NCBI GenBank assembly: GCA_045545235.1
Contig: JAZQAN010000039.1
Coordinates: 1-17,335 of the forward strand
Origin: CAZNKU01 sp045545235
GTDB lineage: Bacteria; Bacillota; Clostridia; Monoglobales; Firm-18
Direction: 5' to 3'
DNA length: 17,335 nt
Positions within the stretch are counted from its first letter, which is position 1; every line of letters starts with the position of its first letter. Under the pieces are notes generated by a model. That model searched no databases, had not been told where the DNA came from, and saw only the letters and a list, made by a program, of their open reading frames with translations. Shown piece by piece: positions 1 through 6,800 of this stretch. A program made the position numbers and the translations under genes.

Positions 1-437
1 GTATCTCCACGCTTTACGACTCTTGTGGTTGTATCAACACTTAAATCTGCAATTTCAAGCACACTACCTGTTATATTTTCTTTCACACGGAGCATAGCCC
101 TTATCCTTGCACAAAGGACATCAAAGGAGAAAGGTTTTGTAAGATAGTCATTTGCCCCTGTATCAAGTCCGTTTATTATATCCTCATCTGAATCCTTTGC
201 CGTAAGCATTAAAACAGGCGTTAATATTTTTCTTTCACGAATTATCCGTAAAACCTCAAAACCGTTAATTTTCGGCATCATAACATCAAGTATAATTCCG
301 TCATACTGTGTGTTTTCTATATAGTAAACAGCATCCTCACCGTCAAAACAACTGTCAACGGTATAGCCTGCTTTAGTTAATCTTTCATTTAGGGTTTTGT
401 TAAGATGTTTTTCATCTTCTGCAATCAAAAGCCGCAT
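1..437 (-). CDS. OmpR/PhoB-family response regulator, 5' part (gene runs off the left edge)
   Basis: This is the N-terminal 145 codons of a DNA-binding response regulator; the rest lies outside the window. Translation from ATG at 437 begins MRLLIAEDEKHLNKTL and gives a complete receiver domain of about 120 residues. It has the acidic pair Glu7/Asp8, the phosphoacceptor Asp51 in ILDVMMP, the switch Thr79 in MLTAKD and the conserved Lys101 in DYLTKPF. After it comes the linker and the first strands of a winged-helix domain (LEIADLSVDTTTRVVKRGD), which places it in the OmpR family. A GGCAGGTG ribosome binding site lies 5 to 6 bases upstream. It has its own promoter just upstream and lies downstream of the VTC/DUF4956/beta-helix operon on the same strand. 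In such systems a sensor kinase gene usually follows, here beyond the edge. The target genes are not known; the adjacent envelope operon is an obvious candidate by position. Confidence 0.93.
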   Translation of the reverse strand, partial: MRLLIAEDEKHLNKTLNERLTKAGYTVDSCFDGEDAVYYIENTQYDGIILDVMMPKINGFEVLRIIRERKILTPVLMLTAKDSDEDIINGLDTGANDYLTKPFSFDVLCARIRAMLRVKENITGSVLEIADLSVDTTTRVVKRGD

Positions 438-459
438 AAAATCACCTGCCTTTTTTCAT

Positions 460-488
460 ATTATACACTAAAAATCACAAAATGTAAA
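460..488 (-). promoter_or_regulatory. Sigma-A-type promoter of the response regulator gene
   Basis: Read on the minus strand, TTTACA (488-483) and TATAAT (465-460) are separated by exactly 17 bases, a near-consensus vegetative promoter. The -10 box is 22 bases upstream of the response regulator ATG, so the leader is short. The -35 box lies immediately after the terminator of the preceding gene, so the regulator can be expressed independently of the operon upstream. Confidence 0.75.
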
Positions 489-490
489 TT

Positions 491-518
491 GACGGCTTCA
501 CTAAAAAGCAAAGCCGTC
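491..518 (-). terminator. Intrinsic terminator after the beta-helix gene
   Basis: An 8-bp perfect stem, GACGGCTT (491-498) with AAGCCGTC (511-518), has a 12-base loop. On the minus strand it is followed by a T-rich run (AATTTACATTTT). It starts 7 bases after the stop codon of the secreted beta-helix protein and would end the VTC/DUF4956/beta-helix transcript. The U-tract is interrupted, so termination may be only partial. Confidence 0.6.
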
Positions 519-525
519 TTTGTAC

Positions 526-2775
526 TTACTGCATTCTTTGACCTCTTCCAAAGCCCATACCGCCGGTGTTACTTTGTGTTCCGATAACAGTACTTTGACC
601 TGTAATTTCAGTTTCAAAAGTTTCGTCACCGATTTTTATTGTATATTGTTCTCCTGTTTTTATGTTATTTGATGCAATCAGAACTGCCTTGAAATTACCT
701 TCGGGTGCATACTCATATACAACATTTCCGTTTGCATCTGAAATTGAAATCTGTTCGTTTGCTGTATGCTGATTTTCACAATATACGATAATTGTATTTT
801 GTGTAATCGAAAGACTTTTTTCGTTACCACTACTTGATGCAAGAATTATGTTTACATCTTCGCTTATTATTATTTGTCCATCAGCATCTAAAACGCCAAA
901 ATTTCCGGTAAATGAACCTGTTGGATTTGTTGCTTTGATTGTTCCGCCGTTCATAACAAGGTTGCCGTTAGCATCAATGCAGTCATCATTGCCGCAAACT
1001 TCAAGATAACCGCCATTGATAACAAGACAGTTTTTCATGTTTCTGCCCATGCCACCCATATTTCCGCCCATTTGCGGTCTTTGTGACATATTTTCGTCAG
1101 GCATTTGTCCTTCCGGTATAGCAGGTCTTTTATCGTTCATCGGAAATTCTCCGTTCATTGGAATGCTTGTACCTTCAGGCAGCTCTCCGCCTTGCATTTG
1201 CATTTGACGATTTCCGCGATTACCTTTGTTACCCATAGAAATTTGTGTGCCATCTGAATTTGTGGTGTTTTCAGGTCGTATCATACCACCCAAATTTTCT
1301 CTCATTCCGTCGCCTTGCATCATTCCCGAATTACCACCGGTTGCGTTAAGAGCATCATCTGTGGATACTACTGATATAACTCCGTCATTTATGGTCATCA
1401 CATTTTTACTCTCAATTCCTTCGGTTGACTTGGTTACATCAATCAGGGTATCTTCACCGTTTATGGTAAGATTTCCGTGGGCAGATATGCCTTTGTCATA
1501 TTTTGAATTTAATGTGAACTTGCCACCTGTTATTTCGATTTCATCCTGACAATGAATTGCGTGTGATGCAGAATTTACAATTATTTCTCCGCCCGATATA
1601 ACCATCATCCATTCGGCATTGATACCCTTAGTTGATTTTTCAAATTCCACATCTGCCTCATCCATTTCCCACATACCTCTGCGAGGAAGTTCTTCTGTAG
1701 TCTCTGTTGTAGTTTGAGTGTTCTCAATTGGAGTACCATTAGTTTCGATATTTATTTTTCCTGCTGAAATATTAACAATAGATTCACAGTCAATTCCATC
1801 GTTTACAGAAGTTATATTAACTGTTCCCCCTGTCATCTTAAAGGTATCGTTTATATGAATACCATCGGATGTGGCATTGATAGTAATAATGCCATTTTCA
1901 ATATTTAAGTTATCCGATGCCTTTATTCCGTGACTGGCTTTTGATTCAATGTCGAGACTTCCGTCACCTTTGATTTCAAGATTTTCTTTTGAATAGATTG
2001 CACCGTCATCGCTGTTTTCGGCAATAAGATGATTTTCAGTTCCGTCTGTTAAAGTAATATACGCTTTATCTGCATCTTCTACAAAAATACAAGGATTTTC
2101 ACTTGATGTAATTTTAGCTCCGCTTAATCTGATTTTAACCTTTTCTTTTGTAGAAATTGTGATATTTCCGTCAGAAAGTGTTCCGCTTACGGTAAAATCA
2201 CCGCCCTGTGTGATTTTAATTTGATTATCGGTAATTTCAACACCTTCGCCCTCGCAGGTCATACTGTCAAAATTTATTGAACCAACATTTTCTTTCCAAG
2301 ATTCATCCTCTTCATCGTTAGAGGAGATAATTACTTTTTGATTATCTTCGTCCCAATCCACATCAAGACCAAAGCTTTCAGATATTGCACGGGCAGGTAC
2401 CAATGTTCTGCCTGACACAATTTGTGCAGGGACTTCTAATGTAATGGTTTCATATATTGGATTACCTTCTTCATCGGTATCTCCTTTATCAATCTTTAAG
2501 TCGGCTGAATCAATAGAAAGTGTGATGGTTTTTTTGTTCTTTCTTGCTGAAACAGTCTGTGTATCATTATCCCATTTTACCGATGCGCCTATTTCTTCAA
2601 AAATCTTTCTTAAAGGAACCATTGTACGACCATCAATAATTTCGGGCTTTACATCAAATTCTATAGGATTTCCGTCAAGCTCTACAGTAATTTCATCAGC
2701 CGATACACTTGTTGCACCTGCAATCAAGGTTACAGTAAGACTTAAACATAAAATAACTGATAATATTTTTTTCAT
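526..2775 (-). CDS. Secreted carbohydrate-binding beta-helix protein (Cthe_2159/DUF4353 type) with copper-amine-oxidase-type N-terminal domain
   Basis: This 749-residue extracytoplasmic protein has a signal peptide (residues 1-26, likely cut at SVSA/DE). Residues about 28-152 hold two copies of the copper amine oxidase N-terminal-like stalk motif (IIDGRTMVPLRKIFEEIGA and IVSGRTLVPARAISESFGL), common in clostridial surface proteins. Residues about 165-475 and 583-650 show short repeated strands rich in GG-x-I/V-x-I, with GDGSLDIES, DGIHIN and DGIDCES, as in the Cthe_2159 family. Its founding member is a right-handed beta-helix that binds pectin-like polymers and cellulose. Residues about 478-582 and the C-terminus (GGMGFGRGQRMQ) are Met/Gly/Asn-rich and low in complexity. 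No LPxTG motif or membrane anchor is visible at the C-terminus. The gene lies 14 bases after the DUF4956 gene and starts at ATG with an AGAGGTG site, so it is the last gene of that operon. The ligand here is not known. Confidence 0.85.
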   Translation of the reverse strand: MKKILSVILCLSLTVTLIAGATSVSADEITVELDGNPIEFDVKPEIIDGRTMVPLRKIFEEIGASVKWDNDTQTVSARKNKKTITLSIDSADLKIDKGDTDEEGNPIYETITLEVPAQIVSGRTLVPARAISESFGLDVDWDEDNQKVIISSNDEEDESWKENVGSINFDSMTCEGEGVEITDNQIKITQGGDFTVSGTLSDGNITISTKEKVKIRLSGAKITSSENPCIFVEDADKAYITLTDGTENHLIAENSDDGAIYSKENLEIKGDGSLDIESKASHGIKASDNLNIENGIITINATSDGIHINDTFKMTGGTVNITSVNDGIDCESIVNISAGKINIETNGTPIENTQTTTETTEELPRRGMWEMDEADVEFEKSTKGINAEWMMVISGGEIIVNSASHAIHCQDEIEITGGKFTLNSKYDKGISAHGNLTINGEDTLIDVTKSTEGIESKNVMTINDGVISVVSTDDALNATGGNSGMMQGDGMRENLGGMIRPENTTNSDGTQISMGNKGNRGNRQMQMQGGELPEGTSIPMNGEFPMNDKRPAIPEGQMPDENMSQRPQMGGNMGGMGRNMKNCLVINGGYLEVCGNDDCIDANGNLVMNGGTIKATNPTGSFTGNFGVLDADGQIIISEDVNIILASSSGNEKSLSITQNTIIVYCENQHTANEQISISDANGNVVYEYAPEGNFKAVLIASNNIKTGEQYTIKIGDETFETEITGQSTVIGTQSNTGGMGFGRGQRMQ

Positions 2776-2789
2776 AGTGATTCACCTCT

Positions 2790-3476
2790 TTATTTTATTT
2801 TTATAGGTGCTGAAACTGCAAGTATAATATTTAGATTGCCATTTCTGCATCGAAGCTCGTTTATAAATTCCTGCTCATCTTCATCGTGAAGCATAATAAC
2901 ATTGTAATTAAGTTCAAATAGTGAACCTAAATCTGTTGTTTTAATTCTTGTAAGCGAATATTTCTTTGTATATTTCTTTAAGATTTCATCAAACGCACCC
3001 TGATAGTTAAGGTTTTCAGGAATGGTGATTTTAAGAACTTTCTGTGCCTGCTTCTTTTCAAAGAATTTGAATTTTTCTGCAAGCATCATTATGATACAGA
3101 GGATTGCAACAAAGATTGCTCCGTATCCAAAAAGACCTACACCGCAGGCAAGACCTGCCGCAATATCAAAGAAGATAAAACCTATATCTTTCGGATCGCC
3201 GGGAGCACTTCTGAAGCGAATTATGGAAAGTGTTCCGGCAAGGCTGAAGGCTCTTGCTATGTTACTGCCTATAAAAATAATAATTACCGAGAGTATAATT
3301 GGAAGCATCAAAAGCGTTACTGCCATACTGCGTTGATAATTATCCTCTTGTGTCTTGTAATAAGTAAAGGCTATCGCTACACCAAAAACTACAGCCACGA
3401 GCATTGTTACGATTGCCGAGCCGATTGTAATATCGGCTGAAACATTTGCTAAAATGTTATTAAATAAATTATCCAT
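2790..3476 (-). CDS. DUF4956 family integral membrane protein
   Basis: The 228-residue protein has three or four hydrophobic segments (about 14-40, 50-77 and a long stretch 98-133) and a soluble C-terminal part of about 95 residues. The sequence between the second and third segments, LAGTLSIIRFRSAPGDPKDI, is the conserved core of the DUF4956 family. In Firmicutes and other bacteria this family is repeatedly found next to VTC-domain proteins and to CotH-kinase or beta-helix surface proteins, as here; no reaction is known. The ATG follows the stop codon of the VTC gene by one base (TAAGATG) with an AGAGGTGG site inside the end of that gene, so the two are translationally coupled and probably work together. 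A role as membrane partner, channel or scaffold for the polyphosphate polymerase-like protein is inference. Confidence 0.85.
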   Translation of the reverse strand: MDNLFNNILANVSADITIGSAIVTMLVAVVFGVAIAFTYYKTQEDNYQRSMAVTLLMLPIILSVIIIFIGSNIARAFSLAGTLSIIRFRSAPGDPKDIGFIFFDIAAGLACGVGLFGYGAIFVAILCIIMMLAEKFKFFEKKQAQKVLKITIPENLNYQGAFDEILKKYTKKYSLTRIKTTDLGSLFELNYNVIMLHDEDEQEFINELRCRNGNLNIILAVSAPIKIK

Positions 3477-3477
3477 C

Positions 3478-4230
3478 TTAAACCACCTCTTTGTATTTAT
3501 GTTCTGTTTCGCAATTATCGGTATGATTTATCATATTTTTAAATTCAGTACCGTATTTTGAAAATCTTGTTCGTTTTATGTCAAGCTCGGCTAATAGATG
3601 CGTAAGCCACAAAGGTTTTGCAAGGGAAGTTTTTATTTCCATAAGATAAACATCTTCAGGAAGAAGTCTTTCTCCATAATCACCCTTTTCCAAAGCTAAA
3701 TCATATCGTCTTGACCGTATGTTCATATCAAAGGATATTCTTAAATCCTTGTTCTCCTTTTCAAAATATGCAATTCTGTCATAAGCTAAGTACAGCTTGG
3801 GTGATAAGTTATAGATTTTTAAAAAATATTCAATCTCGTGAAGCACCTGTGTATTCATATATTCCTTTGGTTCGGGAGCTTTCCCAGATGTTATAAAATT
3901 GTATGCTTCAGCCAATTTCAACTTTGTCCTACGCTTGTTGACAACACCTTTAAATTTCTTTTTGATTTCAAGAAACACCTTTGAATCTTCATCAGGTATG
4001 CCATAAGCACGAAGTCTTAATTTTTCCTTATAATCAGGCTTTGATAGCGATGTTCTTATAAGGTAATCATCGGGAGTATCAAAATAAATATTAGAGATGG
4101 TGTATGGTGTGTGGTCTTTGTTGTGGGAGTCCATATCCATATTTTCATCTAATATTTTTATAACTTTTTCAAATGTTTCACAGTCTAACATATATTTGTG
4201 TTCATATCTGTTAAAAACCTCTATTGCCAT
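3478..4230 (-). CDS. VTC domain protein (polyphosphate polymerase domain)
   Basis: This is a cytosolic 250-residue protein of the VTC/CYTH-like tunnel fold, related to the catalytic domain of yeast vacuolar transporter chaperone Vtc4, which makes polyphosphate from ATP. Motifs in order: FNRYEHKYMLD (residues 6-16, basic residues R8 and K12), SNIYFDTPDDYLIR, KEKLRLRAYG, VFLEIKKKFKGVVNKRR, YDRIAYF, LRISFDMNI, YLMEIKT and SKYG. These are the alternating basic and acidic positions that bind phosphate and metal. An ATG further upstream (4257) would add nine residues (MMSMSGGEN), but a perfect AGGAGGTG site lies between it and the ATG at 4230, so 4230 is chosen. It is the first gene of the operon. 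Whether bacterial members next to DUF4956 make polyphosphate or act on another phosphoanhydride is unsettled. Confidence 0.88.
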   Translation of the reverse strand: MAIEVFNRYEHKYMLDCETFEKVIKILDENMDMDSHNKDHTPYTISNIYFDTPDDYLIRTSLSKPDYKEKLRLRAYGIPDEDSKVFLEIKKKFKGVVNKRRTKLKLAEAYNFITSGKAPEPKEYMNTQVLHEIEYFLKIYNLSPKLYLAYDRIAYFEKENKDLRISFDMNIRSRRYDLALEKGDYGERLLPEDVYLMEIKTSLAKPLWLTHLLAELDIKRTRFSKYGTEFKNMINHTDNCETEHKYKEVV

Positions 4231-4252
4231 ATTTTCACCTCCTGACATACTC

Positions 4253-4285
4253 ATCATAACAGCCGAAGGTTAAATAAAAGTTAAA
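4253..4285 (-). promoter_or_regulatory. Putative activator-dependent promoter of the VTC operon with an 11-bp-period direct repeat
   Basis: On the plus strand GTTAAA occurs twice, at 4269-4274 and 4280-4285, separated by TAAAA; on the coding strand this reads TTTAAC-N5-TTTAAC. An 11-base period is the spacing bound head-to-tail by OmpR/PhoB/PhoP dimers. A -10-like TATGAT lies at 4258-4253, and no acceptable -35 box is present 17 bases upstream, where the direct repeat begins. PhoB-class activators typically replace the -35 box in this way. The assignment of the regulator is inference. Confidence 0.5.
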
Positions 4286-4297
4286 CAACCAAAAAAT

Positions 4298-4326
4298 AGC
4301 CATCAGCTATTTTTTTGCTGATGGCT
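4298..4326 (-). terminator. Intrinsic terminator of the cysK-like/guaA operon
   Basis: AGCCATCAGC (4298-4307) pairs perfectly with GCTGATGGCT (4317-4326) around a 9-base T-rich loop. Read on the minus strand the 10-bp stem is followed by ATTTTTT. It lies just after the small ORF that ends the metabolic operon and just upstream of the VTC operon promoter, so it insulates the two minus-strand operons. Confidence 0.8.
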
Positions 4327-4332
4327 TTAATA

Positions 4333-4539
4333 TCATTCTAATAGTAATTTTCTTGTTAATATAAACAAGCTATTATCCACCGATGGAATATCTCTGTATA
4401 TCGGATCTTTCATATATTCTACATCGGGGTTAAAATAAGGATTTACAGATTGATAAATCCTTTTTCGTGCATTGACCCCTGCTTCTGCATAGGTGATTTT
4501 GCCGGATTTATAGTCATTTTGTACACAAAAAGAGTACAA
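4333..4539 (-). CDS. Small ORF of unknown function at the end of the guaA operon
   Basis: A 68-codon frame ends seven bases before the operon terminator. The product is hydrophilic with a basic middle part (TYAEAGVNARKRIYQ) and the tail NPYFNPDVEYMKDPIY to RKLLLE; no family is recognised. There is no ATG. A good AAGGAG site (4559-4554) precedes it, but the TTG at 4539 is 14 bases away, longer than usual. An in-frame ATT at 4545 has the optimal 8-base spacing, and a TAA at 4551 closes the frame upstream. It may be a genuine small protein with a rare start codon, or the 3' remnant of a longer gene that has lost its front. It follows guaA on the same strand with no terminator between. Confidence 0.4.
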   Translation of the reverse strand: MYSFCVQNDYKSGKITYAEAGVNARKRIYQSVNPYFNPDVEYMKDPIYRDIPSVDNSLFILTRKLLLE

Positions 4540-4604
4540 CCAAATAGGTTATACTCCTTAATGTTGATTTTATTCTTATTTTCAGCAACTAACAAGTCAC
4601 TTTA

Positions 4605-5585
4605 TTATTCCCACTCAATTGTGCCGATAGGTTTTGGTGTCAAATCCAAAACTACGCGGTTGATACCGGGAACTTCTTTTGTAATTCTGTCTGTAATTTT
4701 ATGAAGAACTGCGTATGGAATTTCTTCAATTGTTGCTGTCATAGCATCAACTGTATTGACTGCACGGATAATTGCAGGCCAACCTTCGTAACGTTTATCA
4801 TCTTTAACGCCTACGCTTTTAAAATCAGGAACGGCAATGAAGTACTGCCATACCTTACCTGCAAGGCCACATTTATCAAATTCTTCACGAAGGATTGCAT
4901 CTGCTTCACGAAGAGCATGAAGTCTGTCACGTGTAATTGCACCAAGGCAACGTACGCCAAGACCGGGACCGGGGAATGGCTGACGGTCTACCATTGATGA
5001 AGGAAGACCCAAAGCCTTACCAACAACACGAACTTCATCTTTATAAAGAAGCTTGATTGGTTCTACAAGTTCAAACTTCATATCCTCAGGCAAGCCACCA
5101 ACATTGTGATGCGCCTTTACGCCGTCACTTTCCAGAATATCAGGATAAATTGTACCCTGTGCAAGGAAGTCAACATCGTCAAGCTTGCGAGCTTCTTCAT
5201 CAAACACAACAATAAATTCACCGCCGATAATTTTACGTTTCTTTTCAGGTTCAGCTACACCTGCAAGTTTATCAAGGAAACGGTCGGTTGCATCAATATA
5301 TATAAGATTTGCATCAAGCTGATTACGGAATACTTCAATAACCTCTTCGCTTTCACCTTTTCTCATAAGCCCGTGGTTTACATGAACACAAACAAGCTGT
5401 TTGCCGATAGCTTTAATAAGCAAAGCCGCAACAACCGAACTGTCAACACCGCCTGAAAGGGCAAGCAAAACTTTTTTGTTCCCTACCTGTGCACGGACAT
5501 TGGCAACCTGTTCATCAATAAACTTATCTGCCAATTCCTTTGTTGTGATACGTTCCATAGTATCAGGTCTTACATTACTGTTCAT
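4605..5585 (-). CDS. guaA: GMP synthase, ATP-pyrophosphatase subunit without the glutaminase domain
   Basis: The product catalyses the ATP-dependent amination of XMP to GMP, the last step of guanine nucleotide synthesis. Residues 37-50 (KKVLLALSGGVDSS) are the N-type ATP-pyrophosphatase P-loop. HHNVGGLPEDM, DRQPFPGPGLGVRCLG and the closing TPKPIGTIEWE are hallmarks of the GuaA synthetase and dimerisation domains. Bacterial GuaA is normally about 510 residues, with an N-terminal class I glutamine amidotransferase domain. This 326-residue protein begins directly with the linker helix (MNSNVRPDTMERITT) after a strong AGGAGG site, so it is a complete gene of the two-subunit type better known from archaea. 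It needs a separate amidotransferase or free ammonia; none is in this window. It lies 42 bases after the cysteine-synthase-like gene and is probably cotranscribed with it. Confidence 0.9.
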   Translation of the reverse strand: MNSNVRPDTMERITTKELADKFIDEQVANVRAQVGNKKVLLALSGGVDSSVVAALLIKAIGKQLVCVHVNHGLMRKGESEEVIEVFRNQLDANLIYIDATDRFLDKLAGVAEPEKKRKIIGGEFIVVFDEEARKLDDVDFLAQGTIYPDILESDGVKAHHNVGGLPEDMKFELVEPIKLLYKDEVRVVGKALGLPSSMVDRQPFPGPGLGVRCLGAITRDRLHALREADAILREEFDKCGLAGKVWQYFIAVPDFKSVGVKDDKRYEGWPAIIRAVNTVDAMTATIEEIPYAVLHKITDRITKEVPGINRVVLDLTPKPIGTIEWE

Positions 5586-5627
5586 AAATTTTTCCTCCTG
5601 TGTACAAAATTTATATCTTAACAGCCA

Positions 5628-6551
5628 TTAAAATAACGGCGTTGAAAAATATCTTTCTGCAGTATCGGGAAGTACTGTTACAACAGTTTTTCCCTTACCG
5701 AGTTTTTTAGCAAGTTTTATTGCAGCAGCAACATTTGTGCCACTTGAAATACCGCACATAATACCTTCCTTTGAAGCAAGTTCCTTTGCGGTACGTATAG
5801 CTTCTTCATCCTTTATTATGCAGATATCATTATAAATTTCAGTATTTAAAATTTCCGGAATAAGTCCGTCTCCTATACCCATTTGTATATGTGTGCCAAT
5901 TGAACCCCCCGACAAAATTGCCGCATGTTCAGGTTCTACCGCCCATATTTCCATATCAGGATTTGCTGCCTTTAAGGTTTCACCTATTCCCGTAATTGTT
6001 CCACCTGTACCAATACCCGAGCAAAAACCATGAATTGGTCCGTCTACCTGTTCCAAAATTTCCCTGCCCGTCTGTTCTCTTTGAATCTGCGGGTTTGCAG
6101 GATTTTCAAACTGTTGAGGAACAAAAACATCGGGATTTTCGTCCTGCATCTTAAGTGCAGTCTGCAAACATTCTTCTATACAAGCTCCAATGTTTCCTGC
6201 ATCGTGTATAAGTATAACCTCTGCACCATAATGTTCAACAAGCTTTCTGCGTTCCTCACTGACAGAATCCGGCATAATAATTTTTGTTTTATAGCCTCTT
6301 ACCGCACCTACAAGTGCAAGACCAATACCCTGATTACCGCTTGTAGGCTCTACAATTACAGTATTTTTATTTATTATACCCTGTTCTTCAGCCTTGCATA
6401 TCATATTGAATGCTGTTCTTGTTTTAATTGAGCCACCCACATTAAGGCCTTCAAACTTAACAAGAATTTCGGCTCCGTCAGGATCCGCCATACGATTAAG
6501 GCGTATAATGGGAGTATTTCCCATTGCTTCTAAAATATTATTGCAAACCAT
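5628..6551 (-). CDS. Cysteine synthase family PLP enzyme (O-acetylserine sulfhydrylase-like)
   Basis: This 307-residue fold type II PLP enzyme most likely forms cysteine from O-acetylserine and sulfide, or a related beta-substituted alanine. The PLP lysine is Lys43 in GLNVGGSIKTRTA. The substrate loop is PTSGNQGIG (69-77), the phosphate cup is GIGTGGT (179-185), and GISSGTN (267-273) carries the serine facing the pyridine nitrogen. The C-terminus PDTAERYFSTPLF is typical of CysK. Two motifs depart from the common forms: NPxxSVKDR is replaced by NVGGSIKTR, and TSGNT by TSGNQ. The family is therefore firm but the preferred substrate is less so, and no symbol is assigned. The ATG at 6551 has a GGAGG site with 7 bases of spacing. 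It is the first gene of the operon with guaA, from the promoter at 6637-6665. Confidence 0.85.
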   Translation of the reverse strand: MVCNNILEAMGNTPIIRLNRMADPDGAEILVKFEGLNVGGSIKTRTAFNMICKAEEQGIINKNTVIVEPTSGNQGIGLALVGAVRGYKTKIIMPDSVSEERRKLVEHYGAEVILIHDAGNIGACIEECLQTALKMQDENPDVFVPQQFENPANPQIQREQTGREILEQVDGPIHGFCSGIGTGGTITGIGETLKAANPDMEIWAVEPEHAAILSGGSIGTHIQMGIGDGLIPEILNTEIYNDICIIKDEEAIRTAKELASKEGIMCGISSGTNVAAAIKLAKKLGKGKTVVTVLPDTAERYFSTPLF

Positions 6552-6563
6552 TATTAAACCTCC

Positions 6564-6581
6564 GGTATATACATATATACC
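6564..6581 (-). promoter_or_regulatory. Inverted repeat next to the ribosome binding site of the cysK-like gene
   Basis: GGTATAT (6564-6570) and ATATACC (6575-6581) form a perfect 7-bp inverted repeat with a 4-base loop, directly upstream of the GGAGG site. It could be a protein operator or a small leader hairpin that affects translation. It is too short and AT-rich to be called a riboswitch or T-box. Confidence 0.35.
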
Positions 6582-6636
6582 ATATTATGAAAAAAATAGT
6601 AAAAAGTGACTTTTGAAAAATCATTCTTATCCTTAT

Positions 6637-6665
6637 ATTTTATACTACTGACAAAGCGTTGTCAA
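6637..6665 (-). promoter_or_regulatory. Promoter of the cysK-like/guaA operon with overlapping inverted repeat
   Basis: On the minus strand a consensus TTGACA (6665-6660) and TAAAAT (6642-6637) are 17 bases apart, giving a leader of about 80 bases. The -35 box is embedded in the inverted repeat TGACAA-AGCG-TTGTCA (6649-6664), well placed for a repressor to block RNA polymerase. The regulator is not identifiable from sequence; a sulfur regulator would be a guess. Confidence 0.7.
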
Positions 6666-6744
6666 GCATTATTATATATGCATTTTCAACGAATTTTATT
6701 TTTAAGGAATGTCTTTTTTTATATTTAACTTATCTATTTTCATA

Positions 6745-6773
6745 TAGACATTTTTTTAAAAAAATGTTATAAT
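6745..6773 (+). promoter_or_regulatory. Promoter of the alpha/beta hydrolase-YfcE operon
   Basis: TAGACA (6745-6750) and a perfect TATAAT (6768-6773) are separated by 17 bases made of a T7-A7 run plus TGT. The -10 box is 27 bases upstream of the ATG at 6801, and AAGGAGG lies at 6787-6793. This gives a short, probably constitutive leader. Confidence 0.75.
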
Positions 6774-6800
6774 CATCATAACTAACAAGGAGGTTATACT

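Noticed and set aside
2444..2806. Open frame of 120 codons on plus opposite the beta-helix gene
   Set aside because: It lies entirely antisense to a well-supported gene, has no ribosome binding site and no recognisable family; it is a shadow of codon bias.
4605..5585. guaA considered as a truncated pseudogene
   Set aside because: The start has an optimal ribosome binding site, the catalytic and C-terminal motifs are intact and there is no trace of GATase sequence upstream; a stand-alone subunit fits better.
6552..6636. Leader of the cysK-like gene considered as a T-box, SAM or other riboswitch
   Set aside because: It is only about 80 bases, AT-rich and has one 7-bp inverted repeat; no T-box sequence, specifier stem or terminator is visible.
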